DNA of 33,339 nt. Origin: Bdellovibrio sp. (GTDB lineage Bacteria > Bdellovibrionota > Bdellovibrionia > Bdellovibrionales > Bdellovibrionaceae). The DNA lies in the NCBI GenBank assembly GCA_025359945.1, contig JANYDD010000015.1, forward strand, positions 1-33,339. Direction: 5' to 3'. The translations under genes and the position numbers were made by a program. Shown here one piece after another: positions 7,388 to 15,707 of the stretch (positions are counted from its first letter, which is position 1; every line of letters begins with the position of its first letter). The notes under the pieces were generated by a model that saw only the letters and a program-made list of their open reading frames with translations, was not told the origin of the DNA and made no database searches.

Positions 7388-8164
7388 CTAGTTGTCTAGT
7401 GCGATCCATTCGATGGTGATTGTGGGGGAGAAGGCTGTGACTGGCACTTCCGTATTGTCGGCCTTTGTTTGCACCCCGTAGAGAAAAGCTTGGCCGGTGA
7501 TCAGGCCTGCTTGGTTACGTTTGTTTTGGGCGATTGGCAGACTTGGGATATAAACGTCGCAGTCGCTCACATTTGTGTTTGTGGTTCGGCTTGCCAAGAC
7601 GTCTCGCGTATCGACCACCTGGGTGGATTGAACTCCATTGACGGTTACTGTGGCCGTGCCTATGGATGGGTTTGTCGGAGGATCATAAAAAATCTTTTGT
7701 GCCGAGGTCGACGAGGTTGTATCGACGGCTAATTTTTGTGATCGCCATCCTGTCCACAATTCCTTATCGCCGTAGGTGTAAACATAGGTCCCGCCGGTCA
7801 ACAAATTGCTGGAAAATTTAAATCGCAAATAAATCAAACTGAAAGTGCCCTCGCCGGTCCAGTTGATGGTCAAGTTTCCCAGTGAAGCGTATGGAAAACC
7901 TACGTCTCCGGTTGTCATTGTAGGATTTGTGGTGCACGAGCCTGATAGCACACAATTTGCTTTTGCCAGGTTATAGTCGGCGCGGGCCGAACAGGAGGTT
8001 CCCTTAGCATCGATGGCCGAAGCCCGTCCAAAATCAAAGCTTACGGCTACTTTTGAATCCTCTTTTTTTCCGCAACTGGCCAGGGTCATGAACAGTGCAC
8101 CCAGTACAGTCGTCTGTTTCACCATCAATAAAACCTTTAAATGTTTCAAAGGTATTGTTCTCAT
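7388..8164 (-). CDS. Lipoprotein of unknown function at the end of the pil cluster
   Basis: A 258-residue predicted lipoprotein. The signal ends in a lipobox LASC with Cys31 (Cys18 if translation starts at the internal ATG at 8125). The mature part is Thr/Ser/Asn-rich and beta-like (GNLTINWTGEGTFSLIYL, TYVYTYGDKELW) with several Cys. No family is recognised. The ATG at 8164 directly follows the pilQ stop, with GAGGAA inside the end of pilQ as ribosome binding site, so it is in the same operon. In Myxococcus the gene after pilQ is tsaP, which carries a LysM domain; none is visible here. An outer-membrane partner of the PilQ channel is possible but unproven. Confidence 0.75.
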   Translation of the reverse strand: MRTIPLKHLKVLLMVKQTTVLGALFMTLASCGKKEDSKVAVSFDFGRASAIDAKGTSCSARADYNLAKANCVLSGSCTTNPTMTTGDVGFPYASLGNLTINWTGEGTFSLIYLRFKFSSNLLTGGTYVYTYGDKELWTGWRSQKLAVDTTSSTSAQKIFYDPPTNPSIGTATVTVNGVQSTQVVDTRDVLASRTTNTNVSDCDVYIPSLPIAQNKRNQAGLITGQAFLYGVQTKADNTEVPVTAFSPTITIEWIALDN

Positions 8165-10168
8165 CTAGAGTTCCTCGCTGCCTTGAATTGTCTTCGGTCC
8201 CAAATCACCAATGAGTTTTGGAGTTAGAAAAATTAAAAGTTCATTTTTCTGGACGGACTTGGTTTTCGACTTAAACAGCCATCCGACAACAGGAATACTT
8301 CCTAGAACTGGAACCCGAGTTTCACCCTCGGTCACATCGTTCTGAAAAATTCCGCCAATCACTGCCGTTTGTCCATTTTTAATCAGGACTTTAGTTTTTG
8401 CCGAACGTCCGTTGATCGCCCGCTGACCGGTTGAAGGATCGGGCTCTGTAGGGATGTCTCGGGTCACGTCAATACCCATGATCACTGAACCCGCATTGGT
8501 TGCCTGAGGAGTGACGTTCATTTCCAATTTGGCGTCTTGGTAAGTCACCGAATTCTGTGGAGCACTTCCGGCAACCGGGGTTGATGTGACCACGGGAAAT
8601 TTTACGTTCTGGGTGATTTTAGCTTGCTCATTGTGAAGTGCCACAATCCGCGGAGAGGATAGAATTTTAATATTTCCTTCACGCTCGAAAAGGCTGAGCT
8701 GAGCGTTCAGGTCCCCCAACAAATCGACGGTTCCAAAATTAAAACCAAAACCAAATGACCCAGGCGAAATACCCGGCGATACGCTGGCGAAAGGACTTGG
8801 GGTAATACTTTGTGCCCCGCCCAGCTGCAGAGTTTTTCCGCCGGCCGTCCAGCTGATTCCGAATCGTTTCTCGAACTGCTCTGAGGCCTCGATGATTTTT
8901 CCTTCAATCAGAATTTGGGTGGGAGGAATGTCGATGCTTTCGACAAGCTTAAGAACCCGGTCTAAATTTTCTTGGATATCTGAAATCACCACCGCAGAAG
9001 TTCGGGTATCGCTGGTGATGCTACCGCGCTTGGAGAGAAAAGGTTTGACCTGCTTTTCAACCTCGGCCACCTGAGAGTAACTGATTGGAATTAGTTTTAC
9101 CCTGAGTGCTTCTGTATCTTTTAGCGTGTTGGCTAATTTAACGCTGTCGTCTTCTTCTTGTCGAATTTCGGACATCGGCGAGATCCGCAAAATATTTCCC
9201 GATCGCGTGTAACCCAATTTTTTGCTTTTAAGAACCAGGACTAGCGCTTGATCCCAAGGGACTTGGCGCAGTTTAAGACTCATTTTTCCTTTAATATCAT
9301 CAGAGACAATAAAATTAATTCCGGCTTCTTCGGAAATCAATTTGAACAGATCGCGAAGTTCCATGTCGTCGGTTTCAATGGAGATTTTTTTTCCGTAGAA
9401 CTGAGTATTGCTTTTAAGAAAGTCCTCGAGCGATGCCGAAGATAAGAGCGAACCTTTCTGGCCTTCAGATGCTGCCGCCGTTGGCGACCCCGGCGAATCC
9501 GAAGCCGCCATCTTTGTCAGAGCGCTGGAATTGCCCATAACCAAAAGAGCCGACCCGTCCTGCATCAAAGAAGGTTCGTTGTACCCAGCGCGCATCTGAA
9601 CCACAATTTTGGGGTGACCAGTCAGTTTGTCCACATAAGCATCGATCATTCCGAAAGGTCCTGGAATATCCCTAGCAATCATTGGTCGGGTCACTTTCTG
9701 ATCCAATCTGGCGTTTTGAATTTCGACAACGAATTGCTCAGTGGAAGAATTCATTTTCTTTGAAAAGGTCACAGGCTTATCTGACTGAATGACGATCGTT
9801 CCACCGTTTTCGTTAGCCTTGTACTGAAGTGAATAAATATTTGCTGGCGTTCCAGATGGTTCTTCGACAGCTAAAGGATTGGGAAGCTCGGGCGGAGGCG
9901 CTACTTCTGCGGCGGCAGCTGATGAGGGTGTTTCGTCTAAAAAGTCTTCTGATGGCGCGCTTTCAACGACGGGAGGTTGAGCAGCGGTCGTCGCGGGTGG
10001 CGATTTATTCTCGCCGTCTAAAGGACTGCTGCCCAAATCCAAATCAGAATCAAGACCCGCCGACGAGTTCGAGTTTGAAGTGGTCTGACAGCTGGTCAAA
10101 AAGCTGATCCAGGTTAGAAAAACCACGGCCACAATTGCGTTGGTGATAGGCCTTTTGAATGTGTTCAT
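8165..10168 (-). CDS. pilQ: Type IV pilus secretin PilQ
   Basis: The outer-membrane channel through which the pilus is extruded; 667 residues. Domains in order: signal with lipobox LTSC (Cys27, followed by Gln, which favours the outer membrane), acidic Ser/Pro linker to about 108, one AMIN domain (110-212, peptidoglycan binding), linker, N0/STN domain (260-330, DLFKLISEEAGINFIVSDDI), N1 domain (350-412, typical TSAVVISDIQENLDRV), and the secretin beta-barrel domain (418-660, with VPVLGSIPVVGWLFK). The ATG has AAGGAG with 8-base spacing. It lies 19 bp after pilP. Many PilQ proteins rely on a separate pilotin; a lipidated secretin would not need one, and this is the odd feature here. Confidence 0.96.
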   Translation of the reverse strand: MNTFKRPITNAIVAVVFLTWISFLTSCQTTSNSNSSAGLDSDLDLGSSPLDGENKSPPATTAAQPPVVESAPSEDFLDETPSSAAAAEVAPPPELPNPLAVEEPSGTPANIYSLQYKANENGGTIVIQSDKPVTFSKKMNSSTEQFVVEIQNARLDQKVTRPMIARDIPGPFGMIDAYVDKLTGHPKIVVQMRAGYNEPSLMQDGSALLVMGNSSALTKMAASDSPGSPTAAASEGQKGSLLSSASLEDFLKSNTQFYGKKISIETDDMELRDLFKLISEEAGINFIVSDDIKGKMSLKLRQVPWDQALVLVLKSKKLGYTRSGNILRISPMSEIRQEEDDSVKLANTLKDTEALRVKLIPISYSQVAEVEKQVKPFLSKRGSITSDTRTSAVVISDIQENLDRVLKLVESIDIPPTQILIEGKIIEASEQFEKRFGISWTAGGKTLQLGGAQSITPSPFASVSPGISPGSFGFGFNFGTVDLLGDLNAQLSLFEREGNIKILSSPRIVALHNEQAKITQNVKFPVVTSTPVAGSAPQNSVTYQDAKLEMNVTPQATNAGSVIMGIDVTRDIPTEPDPSTGQRAINGRSAKTKVLIKNGQTAVIGGIFQNDVTEGETRVPVLGSIPVVGWLFKSKTKSVQKNELLIFLTPKLIGDLGPKTIQGSEEL

Positions 10169-10187
10169 GGCGCGTTCTCCTTGAAAT

Positions 10188-10793
10188 CTATTTTTGCAGA
10201 CTCATCAATCGGGTTGAAGGGGTTTTCCCATCTTGAGACAACTCGAAAACCACAATTTCGCTTTCGCGAATGACACCGACAAAACCCTTGTTACGTCCAA
10301 TTTTAGATTGCTTTTTAATTAAAAAAACTTTGCCCGAAGGGCTCTGGATCATTGCTTTGGGAATTGGAACATCCCATAAAACACCGACCAGCTTCAGTTG
10401 TCCTAGGTCGTAGTTTTCAACGCTTTCTTTTTCGCCAGTTGCGGGTTTATCAGTCGCTGAGTTGGCAATTGTGTCCTGAAAATCAGTAATAAATGCTTTG
10501 AATGGATCGCGCTTGCCGGAGGGATCGTATATAAAATCTTGATTTGTTAACAGCGGCGGCATCAAGGTTTGGGGATCATTTACGGCGGGCGGGGGCGGCG
10601 GTATCGGCACGTTGGGGGTTGGCACGTTGGGGGTTGGCGCGTTGGGCCCGGAAGCGTTGGGCACCGGCGATGCATTAGGCTGTACCTGGGAATATGCTGC
10701 AGACATTGGCTGGATTTGAATTTTCTGTAAAGCAATTCCCAGCACAAAAAGACAAGCGGCCACTAATAATCCAATTTGAGTTCTCGAGATCAT
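10188..10793 (-). CDS. pilP: Type IV pilus inner-membrane-associated protein PilP
   Basis: A 201-residue PilP, which links the PilM/N/O complex to PilQ across the periplasm. Residues 5-22 are hydrophobic (IGLLVAACLFVLGIAL); Cys15 lies in a VAAC context, but the hydrophobic stretch continues behind it, so a membrane anchor is more likely than lipidation. Residues 38-75 form a Pro/Asn linker built from a short repeat (NAPTPNVPTPNVP). The folded C-terminal domain (about 105-200) has the family pattern RDPFKAF before it and GQLKLVGVLWD, AMIQSPSGKVFLIKKQSKIGRNKG. The start overlaps the pilO stop by 4 bp. Confidence 0.93.
   Translation of the reverse strand: MISRTQIGLLVAACLFVLGIALQKIQIQPMSAAYSQVQPNASPVPNASGPNAPTPNVPTPNVPIPPPPPAVNDPQTLMPPLLTNQDFIYDPSGKRDPFKAFITDFQDTIANSATDKPATGEKESVENYDLGQLKLVGVLWDVPIPKAMIQSPSGKVFLIKKQSKIGRNKGFVGVIRESEIVVFELSQDGKTPSTRLMSLQK
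10606..10668. repeat. 15-bp tandem repeat in the pilP linker
   Basis: Two exact 15-bp units (10606-10620 and 10621-10635, starting GGCACGTTGGGGG) are followed by degenerate copies. On the coding strand they encode the NVPTP repeat of the linker. The unit length is a multiple of three, so copy-number change would alter linker length without breaking the frame. Confidence 0.85.
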
Positions 10794-11416
10794 TTGGGCT
10801 TCTCCATAGATTTAGCGGCTTTGGGGTCTTTATTTTTATCTTTGTCGAAGTCGGCGATAAAACGGTAGCTAGTCACGATGGCTTCGAAACTTAACAGAGA
10901 ATCTTTTTTATCCTGTTTCGCGGTGAACGAAAAACTTTTAACTCTAGTGATTCTTTGAGTGCTAGCAATGTAGTACATGAGCATAGTTAGCTCGGCGTAT
11001 TTTCCCTCGGCACGAATCCTTAGCGGAATTAATTCTAAAAAATCTTGTTTCAAGGTGGCTTGAGGCTCTTTGTCTTTGATGGACACGCCCGAGGTACTGG
11101 CCAAAGCGTCGACGCTTCGAAGAATTTCGGACATTGTGAGCTCGTTGGGAAGCTGATCCGCGGCAATTTTGAATTGCTCTTCAAGAGCTTTAATATTGGC
11201 TTGAACTTCGTCCACTTGTTTAAGAGCACGTTCGGATTCGACCGACTTTGCTTGTTCGGTTTGAAGCTTTGCGCTGAGCTGAACGAGCTGAGCATCTAAC
11301 TTTGAACCATCATCATAAAATGAGCTGTTATAAAAAAGAAATCCAACGATCACGGCGCCGATTCCTACCTGCTGAAACGAAAGACCTGCTAATCGAAGAA
11401 GAAGATTATTAATCAA
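10790..11416 (-). CDS. pilO: Type IV pilus alignment protein PilO
   Basis: A 208-residue inner-membrane protein that pairs with PilN and binds PilP. A short cytoplasmic N-terminus is followed by one membrane segment (about 15-30, VGIGAVIVGFLFY), a periplasmic coiled coil (about 38-88) and a ferredoxin-like domain (about 90-190, with LIPLRIRAEGKYAELTMLMYYIA). The start is TTG, next to the pilN stop, supported by a GGAG site with 8-base spacing. A charged, Lys-rich tail ends the protein. The order and overlaps with pilN and pilP mark one operon. Confidence 0.94.
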   Translation of the reverse strand: MINNLLLRLAGLSFQQVGIGAVIVGFLFYNSSFYDDGSKLDAQLVQLSAKLQTEQAKSVESERALKQVDEVQANIKALEEQFKIAADQLPNELTMSEILRSVDALASTSGVSIKDKEPQATLKQDFLELIPLRIRAEGKYAELTMLMYYIASTQRITRVKSFSFTAKQDKKDSLLSFEAIVTSYRFIADFDKDKNKDPKAAKSMEKPK

Positions 11417-12061
11417 TTAAATTTCTCCCTCTTTTTTCCCGCCTTGTAAAAGACTGAGAGCACATTCGATATCAAATTTTTTGACGATCAGACTTCCGGA
11501 AGTTTGCTCGGTGGATTTGATCAGGTTTACTTTTGAAATCAGCGGGCTTCTAGACAGGGCTTCCATAAAACCGGTCAGTTCGGAATCCGTATAGGCAACT
11601 CCTTGAAAATTTATTTTTCCTTCGCGAATTTCAAGTTTTGACAGCCACATTTTTTCGGGGATTTGTTTTTGAATGAGGTCTAACAGCTGCACTTCATTCT
11701 GACGGTCCTTGCGAAGCCCGTCGATCGTCGAGATCTGCGCTTGCAGCTTGGTTTCATTTTCTTTAAATTTTTTATATTCATCGACCGCGTTCTTAGCCAG
11801 TAAGTTTCGGCTTTCCAGTCGACTGAGTTCGGACTGAACTTGCGCAAGCTTGGCCGATTTTCCTGGCAAATTATAACTTTGGAAAGCAAAAAGTGCCATA
11901 GGACCTAGCAATAGTCCCACTAAGCGAAGGACACCCTGCTTTTGTAAATCCGAACTGCTGACCATTTCAAGGTCGCCGCCACCACCTGCGATTGCGGTAA
12001 TACCGACGTTTGTGCCTTCGAAACTGCGTGGAGCCTTTCCAGCTAGATTAATTTTGATCAT
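11417..12061 (-). CDS. pilN: Type IV pilus alignment protein PilN
   Basis: A 214-residue inner-membrane protein. It begins with MIKINLAG, the conserved cytoplasmic peptide that docks into PilM. A membrane segment follows at about 44-61, then a coiled coil (70-125) and a ferredoxin-like periplasmic domain (130-205, LSKLEIREGKINFQGVAYTDSEL). Between the docking peptide and the membrane lies a Gly-rich stretch of about 30 residues (IAGGGGDLEM), longer than usual. The start overlaps the pilM stop as ATGA. Confidence 0.94.
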   Translation of the reverse strand: MIKINLAGKAPRSFEGTNVGITAIAGGGGDLEMVSSSDLQKQGVLRLVGLLLGPMALFAFQSYNLPGKSAKLAQVQSELSRLESRNLLAKNAVDEYKKFKENETKLQAQISTIDGLRKDRQNEVQLLDLIQKQIPEKMWLSKLEIREGKINFQGVAYTDSELTGFMEALSRSPLISKVNLIKSTEQTSGSLIVKKFDIECALSLLQGGKKEGEI

Positions 12062-13107
12062 CGATCACCCACTTTTCTTAATCCCAATCCTAACGCAATG
12101 GAAGAATACGCACTTAGATGGTGAAGTGAGCTTTGGTTCATAGACTTGGAAGGCTTTACTTTTAAAAACGGGTTCAAACTTTGGAAAGGAATTTGCGTGG
12201 CTGCAGAAACTTGTGTTGTTAACTGAGGCGTCAACGAACCGCCGCCGGTGCAAAAACATTGCTGGATGGAAAGCCCAGACATACTAGCCGAAAAAAAATC
12301 AAAACTATTCCTGATTTCATCGGTCAGGATTTCGTTGGTGTTGCCAATGACAGTGTTGACCTCGGGAGGGATCTCTTTTCTTGCGGACGCGCCCAGCTTA
12401 AAAGATTCTGCTTCGGAAAAAGAGATTCCAAGCTCTTTAGAAATTTCATTTGTGTATTGCGCTCCACCCAGAGGAAGATCCCTGCTAAATACAATTTCGC
12501 CCTCGTTCAGCACGACAAAATTGGTGATCGAGGCTCCGACGTTGAGCAACGCAATGGTTTGATTTTTTTGTTTGCCGTAGTTGAATTCAAAAATATTCGC
12601 CAGAGCGAAGCTTGCAATGTCCAGGATACTCATTTGAAAACCAGCCTGCACGAAAAGGCCAGTGTATTGGTTGACCAAAGCGTTCTGAGCCGCGACCAGA
12701 ATGACATCCAAGGCATCGGGCTGTTGCGAGCGAGGCAGTACGTGATAAGCCAAACTAATTTCATTCAGGTCGAAAGGGATGTATTGTTCAGCTTCAAAAC
12801 GAATTTGCTGATCCAACATTTTTCGATCGACTTTGGGAATAGTGATTTTTTTTACAATGACCGCGGTTCCACACAATGCAGAAGCTGCGTTTTTTCTTTT
12901 CACTTGAGTTTGCAACAGCAAAGATTGGAGGGTCTGCGAAACTGCTGGAAGATTCACAAGATCGCCGCCGTTGACTGATCCGGGTGGTGTTGGAACCATT
13001 CCAAAATTCACAATCTGTGCTGCATTTTTTGAAACGTCGAGCTCTACCAATTTGATGGAGCTTGCGCCGATATCTAGTCCAAGGACTTTCTTCGATGAAA
13101 AAAACAC
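12058..13107 (-). CDS. pilM: Type IV pilus assembly ATP-binding protein PilM
   Basis: An actin-like cytoplasmic protein that binds the N-terminus of PilN and links the pilus motor to the alignment complex. LGLDIGASSIKLVEL near the N-terminus is the phosphate-1 motif; ALLNVGASITNFVVL in the middle and CTGGGS later correspond to the phosphate-2 and adenosine motifs. The start chosen is GTG at 13107, which has AAAGG 8 bases upstream and gives 349 residues, close to the usual PilM length. An ATG at 13185 would add 26 residues without a ribosome binding site and would coincide with the start of a transcript from the promoter proposed just upstream. Confidence 0.92.
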   Translation of the reverse strand: MFFSSKKVLGLDIGASSIKLVELDVSKNAAQIVNFGMVPTPPGSVNGGDLVNLPAVSQTLQSLLLQTQVKRKNAASALCGTAVIVKKITIPKVDRKMLDQQIRFEAEQYIPFDLNEISLAYHVLPRSQQPDALDVILVAAQNALVNQYTGLFVQAGFQMSILDIASFALANIFEFNYGKQKNQTIALLNVGASITNFVVLNEGEIVFSRDLPLGGAQYTNEISKELGISFSEAESFKLGASARKEIPPEVNTVIGNTNEILTDEIRNSFDFFSASMSGLSIQQCFCTGGGSLTPQLTTQVSAATQIPFQSLNPFLKVKPSKSMNQSSLHHLSAYSSIALGLGLRKVGDR

Positions 13108-13188
13108 AGGTGAGGCCTTTCTAGCTGTCGTTAAAACAAACCCTTCGGCTTGCTTTAGGGTCCCAATCATTGAGACCGACTTCATTTA

Positions 13189-13217
13189 ATTATTTAAAAC
13201 GATAGGCCTAAAGTCAA
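13189..13217 (-). promoter_or_regulatory. Candidate sigma70-type promoter upstream of pilM
   Basis: On the minus strand TTGACT (13217-13212) and AATAAT (13194-13189) are separated by 17 bp in the 44-bp gap between pilD and pilM. Transcription would begin near 13182, which favours the GTG at 13107 as pilM start. This is based on pattern only. Confidence 0.35.
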
Positions 13218-13229
13218 ACTAACGTGGCC

Positions 13230-14027
13230 TTAGTCCATTAGGCCGGGAAGAAACAAGCCTAAGTACCAGGCACCTAGACCTTGGCCGCCGTAGATATGCA
13301 AGAGCGCACCCATTGCCAGGTAAGGTCCGAAAGGGATTGCGGTTTTTAAGCCCTCTTTTTTTCGGAAGGCGACGGCAAGACCGACGATTGTTCCGGCAAG
13401 ACTTGCAGCTAGGATTACGAATGGAATCGACTTCCATCCTAGGACAGCGCCAATCCAACCCAAAAGTTTAATGTCTCCGCCGCCCATGCCTTCTTCTTTT
13501 CTCCATAGAAAATAAAAGTACGAGATCAGCCACAGAAAACCGCCGCCCATGAGAATTCCAAGAAGTGAGTCCCAGACGGTGCGATCGGGACTAAAAAACG
13601 AAAACACAAGCCCGATGACAATTCCTGAGAGAGTAAAAGAATCGGGCAAAATCATATGGTCAAAATCAATAAAGCTAACAACGATCAATCCAAAAACAAA
13701 AAGGTCATATTCGAAAGCGGTGATTGAAATTCCGAAATTGAGATGATTGAGGTAAAATCCTGCGGCCATTAAAAATTCAACCAAAGGATAGCGCCACGAG
13801 TATTTGGACTGACACTGCCGACACTTTCCTCTGAGCGCAAACCAAGAAACAATTGGAATAAGATCATACCAAGGAATCGGTCGATCGCAACTGGCGCAAG
13901 CAGATCCGGGACGGACTAGGCTTTTTTTCAGTGGCATGCGGTGGATCACTACGTTGGCAAAGCTTCCTAAGCATGCGCCAACAAAAAAAATAAAAATATA
14001 AAAAACCGGGTTGTTGATATCAAACAA
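13230..14027 (-). CDS. pilD: Type IV prepilin peptidase / N-methyltransferase PilD
   Basis: A 265-residue polytopic membrane aspartic protease that cleaves and N-methylates prepilins. The N-terminal methyltransferase part has GSFANVVIHRMP (21-32) and the zinc-binding CxxC pairs Cys44/Cys47 and Cys69/Cys72. The catalytic aspartates are expected at Asp121 in FIDFDHMILPD and Asp185 in GMGGGDIKLL. About seven to eight membrane segments are present. The start is TTG at 14027, supported by GAGGAG with 8-base spacing, and overlaps the ABC permease gene by 8 bp. Its place between pilI and pilM is the same as in the Myxococcus cluster. Confidence 0.96.
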   Translation of the reverse strand: MFDINNPVFYIFIFFVGACLGSFANVVIHRMPLKKSLVRPGSACASCDRPIPWYDLIPIVSWFALRGKCRQCQSKYSWRYPLVEFLMAAGFYLNHLNFGISITAFEYDLFVFGLIVVSFIDFDHMILPDSFTLSGIVIGLVFSFFSPDRTVWDSLLGILMGGGFLWLISYFYFLWRKEEGMGGGDIKLLGWIGAVLGWKSIPFVILAASLAGTIVGLAVAFRKKEGLKTAIPFGPYLAMGALLHIYGGQGLGAWYLGLFLPGLMD

Positions 14028-14778
14028 GATCTTTTCTCCTCAGCAGCAGGGCGCTGAGCGTGAGAAAAAAACCAATCCAAAACAGGGCATGAATGGCGCT
14101 GGGAAAAAAGCTCTCAAGAATCAAATCTTTTTCTACCAAGTAACTTGATCGATAATTTAGTCGGTAGAACTGTGGAAAAATTGTCTGCACGATTTTGGAA
14201 AACTGAATAAAAACGGGGTCTCCGCTCTTAAAAGCGAAAAATACTAAATCTTTTTGCCAATGACCCACCAGAAAAAAACCAATCGATGCAAATAAAGCAA
14301 CTGCCGGCTTAATCCATAAACCCAAAGCCATCGCAATGCTTAATAGTAAAATCGCTTCAAGCAATATCCCGACCAGCGCCAGCGTGAACGAAAGTAAAGG
14401 AACATTAAAGTTCAGCAGCACAACAAGAGTTAATCCTAAAATCGCCCAAATTAAAACCTGAAGAAAAACGATTCCTAAAAATTTCCCCAAAAGAAATTCG
14501 TAACGATGCACGGGTCTGGATAAGAGAATTAGACAGGTTTGTCGTTCGATTTCTTTTTGAATTACGGATGACCCCAGGAAAAGGGAAAGCCCCAAAAGCG
14601 TTAAGTAGATGGCCAAAAATCCAAAATGAATCATCATTCTTTTTTGCTCTGAAAAGCTCATCTCTCCAAGAATTAAACTTAATGCAAACAGAAAAAGAGC
14701 GACGAAAAAGGAAATCAAAACAAAACGGTTTCGGACGTGTTCTAGAAAATGATTGGTGGCAAAAATTAGAATTCTCAT
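14020..14778 (-). CDS. pilI: ABC-2 type permease of the pilus cluster (PilI-like)
   Basis: A 252-residue membrane protein with about six hydrophobic segments and the typical ABC-2 permease pattern (IQKEIERQTCLILLSRPVHR near 78-97 between segments 2 and 3). It overlaps the ATPase gene upstream by 4 bp (ATGA) and the pilD gene downstream by 8 bp. In Myxococcus xanthus the genes pilG, pilH and pilI encode an ABC transporter required for pilus function and stand directly before pilD and pilM-Q. The same order here is the reason for the name. A general ABC exporter remains possible, since the sequence alone does not show the substrate. Confidence 0.75.
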   Translation of the reverse strand: MRILIFATNHFLEHVRNRFVLISFFVALFLFALSLILGEMSFSEQKRMMIHFGFLAIYLTLLGLSLFLGSSVIQKEIERQTCLILLSRPVHRYEFLLGKFLGIVFLQVLIWAILGLTLVVLLNFNVPLLSFTLALVGILLEAILLLSIAMALGLWIKPAVALFASIGFFLVGHWQKDLVFFAFKSGDPVFIQFSKIVQTIFPQFYRLNYRSSYLVEKDLILESFFPSAIHALFWIGFFLTLSALLLRRKDLV

Positions 14779-15677
14779 ATTTGAGTCTCGGGGGTTGAGC
14801 GATCGGCGCTGATCAGCTGGGAGAAAGCTTTCTCGATCTCAAGCTGTGCAGGAGTGATTTTTAAAATTTGGTTTTGCCCCTGACGAAGCCGATCAATTTC
14901 ACCTTGCAATTTTTCTTTGCCGACGATGATTTCTAGCGGATCCCACTTTTCCGTCGGCACATAGGTGATTCTGTAATCAATATTTGATTTGAGAATGAAC
15001 TGATTCATGGATCCTTCGTATTTCACTTGCCCCTGATGAATAATGACCAGATCTTGGCAAAGCTCTTCCATATCGCCCAGCAGATGACTGCTGAAAAAAA
15101 TGGTGGTGCCGCGTTTTTGTTCCTCTCGAATGATTTCTTTGATGATCAGGCGACCATCGGGGTCTAAGCCAGACATGGGTTCATCCAAAATTAAAAACTG
15201 CGGTTGGTGTAAAATAGCTTGGGCCATGCCCACGCGTTGAAGCATTCCTTTGGAAAAAGATTTTAATTTTTTGTGTCGAGCCTGCAGCAGGTTTACTTTT
15301 TCAAGAATTTGGCGACAAGCTAAATGAAAACCCTGGCCTTTGCCTGCAAGTCTCCAGTGAAACTTTAAAAACTCCTCAGCGGTCAGAAAGTCATAGTAGT
15401 AAGGGCGTTCCGGCAGATATCCTATTTGAGATTTTACTTTGGGGCCAATAGTTTGGTTATCAAAAAAAAGAATTTCACCCTGTTCAGGAAAAATAAAATT
15501 CAGTATGCATTTCAGCGAGGTTGTTTTTCCCGACCCATTCACGCCCACAAAGCCTGTCGTTTGCCCAGCCGCAACCTGGAAGGAAACTTTCTTCAAAACT
15601 TTTTTTTTGGTGCGCCAAAATCCATCCAAAAAAGTTTTCTCAAGATCTCGAACAATGAGTGCCTTCATAAAGTTCAT
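14775..15677 (-). CDS. pilH: ABC transporter ATP-binding protein of the pilus cluster (PilH-like)
   Basis: The ATPase subunit that pairs with the permease following it. Counting from the longest possible start (TTG at 15704), Walker A is GVNGSGKTT at 54-62, the signature region is SFSKGMLQRVGMAQAI, Walker B is FLILDEPMSGLD, and the switch His is in SSHLLGDME. The C-terminal 80 residues form an extra domain often seen with ABC-2 permeases. The start is uncertain: ATG at 15677 or 15668 (MKALIVRDLEKTF) or TTG at 15704; none has a good ribosome binding site. The gene follows the methyltransferase-like gene after a few tens of bases. Confidence 0.85.
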   Translation of the reverse strand: MNFMKALIVRDLEKTFLDGFWRTKKKVLKKVSFQVAAGQTTGFVGVNGSGKTTSLKCILNFIFPEQGEILFFDNQTIGPKVKSQIGYLPERPYYYDFLTAEEFLKFHWRLAGKGQGFHLACRQILEKVNLLQARHKKLKSFSKGMLQRVGMAQAILHQPQFLILDEPMSGLDPDGRLIIKEIIREEQKRGTTIFFSSHLLGDMEELCQDLVIIHQGQVKYEGSMNQFILKSNIDYRITYVPTEKWDPLEIIVGKEKLQGEIDRLRQGQNQILKITPAQLEIEKAFSQLISADRSTPETQI

Positions 15678-15707
15678 TATGAGAAGAAAAACGTGGACAG
15701 GCAAAAT

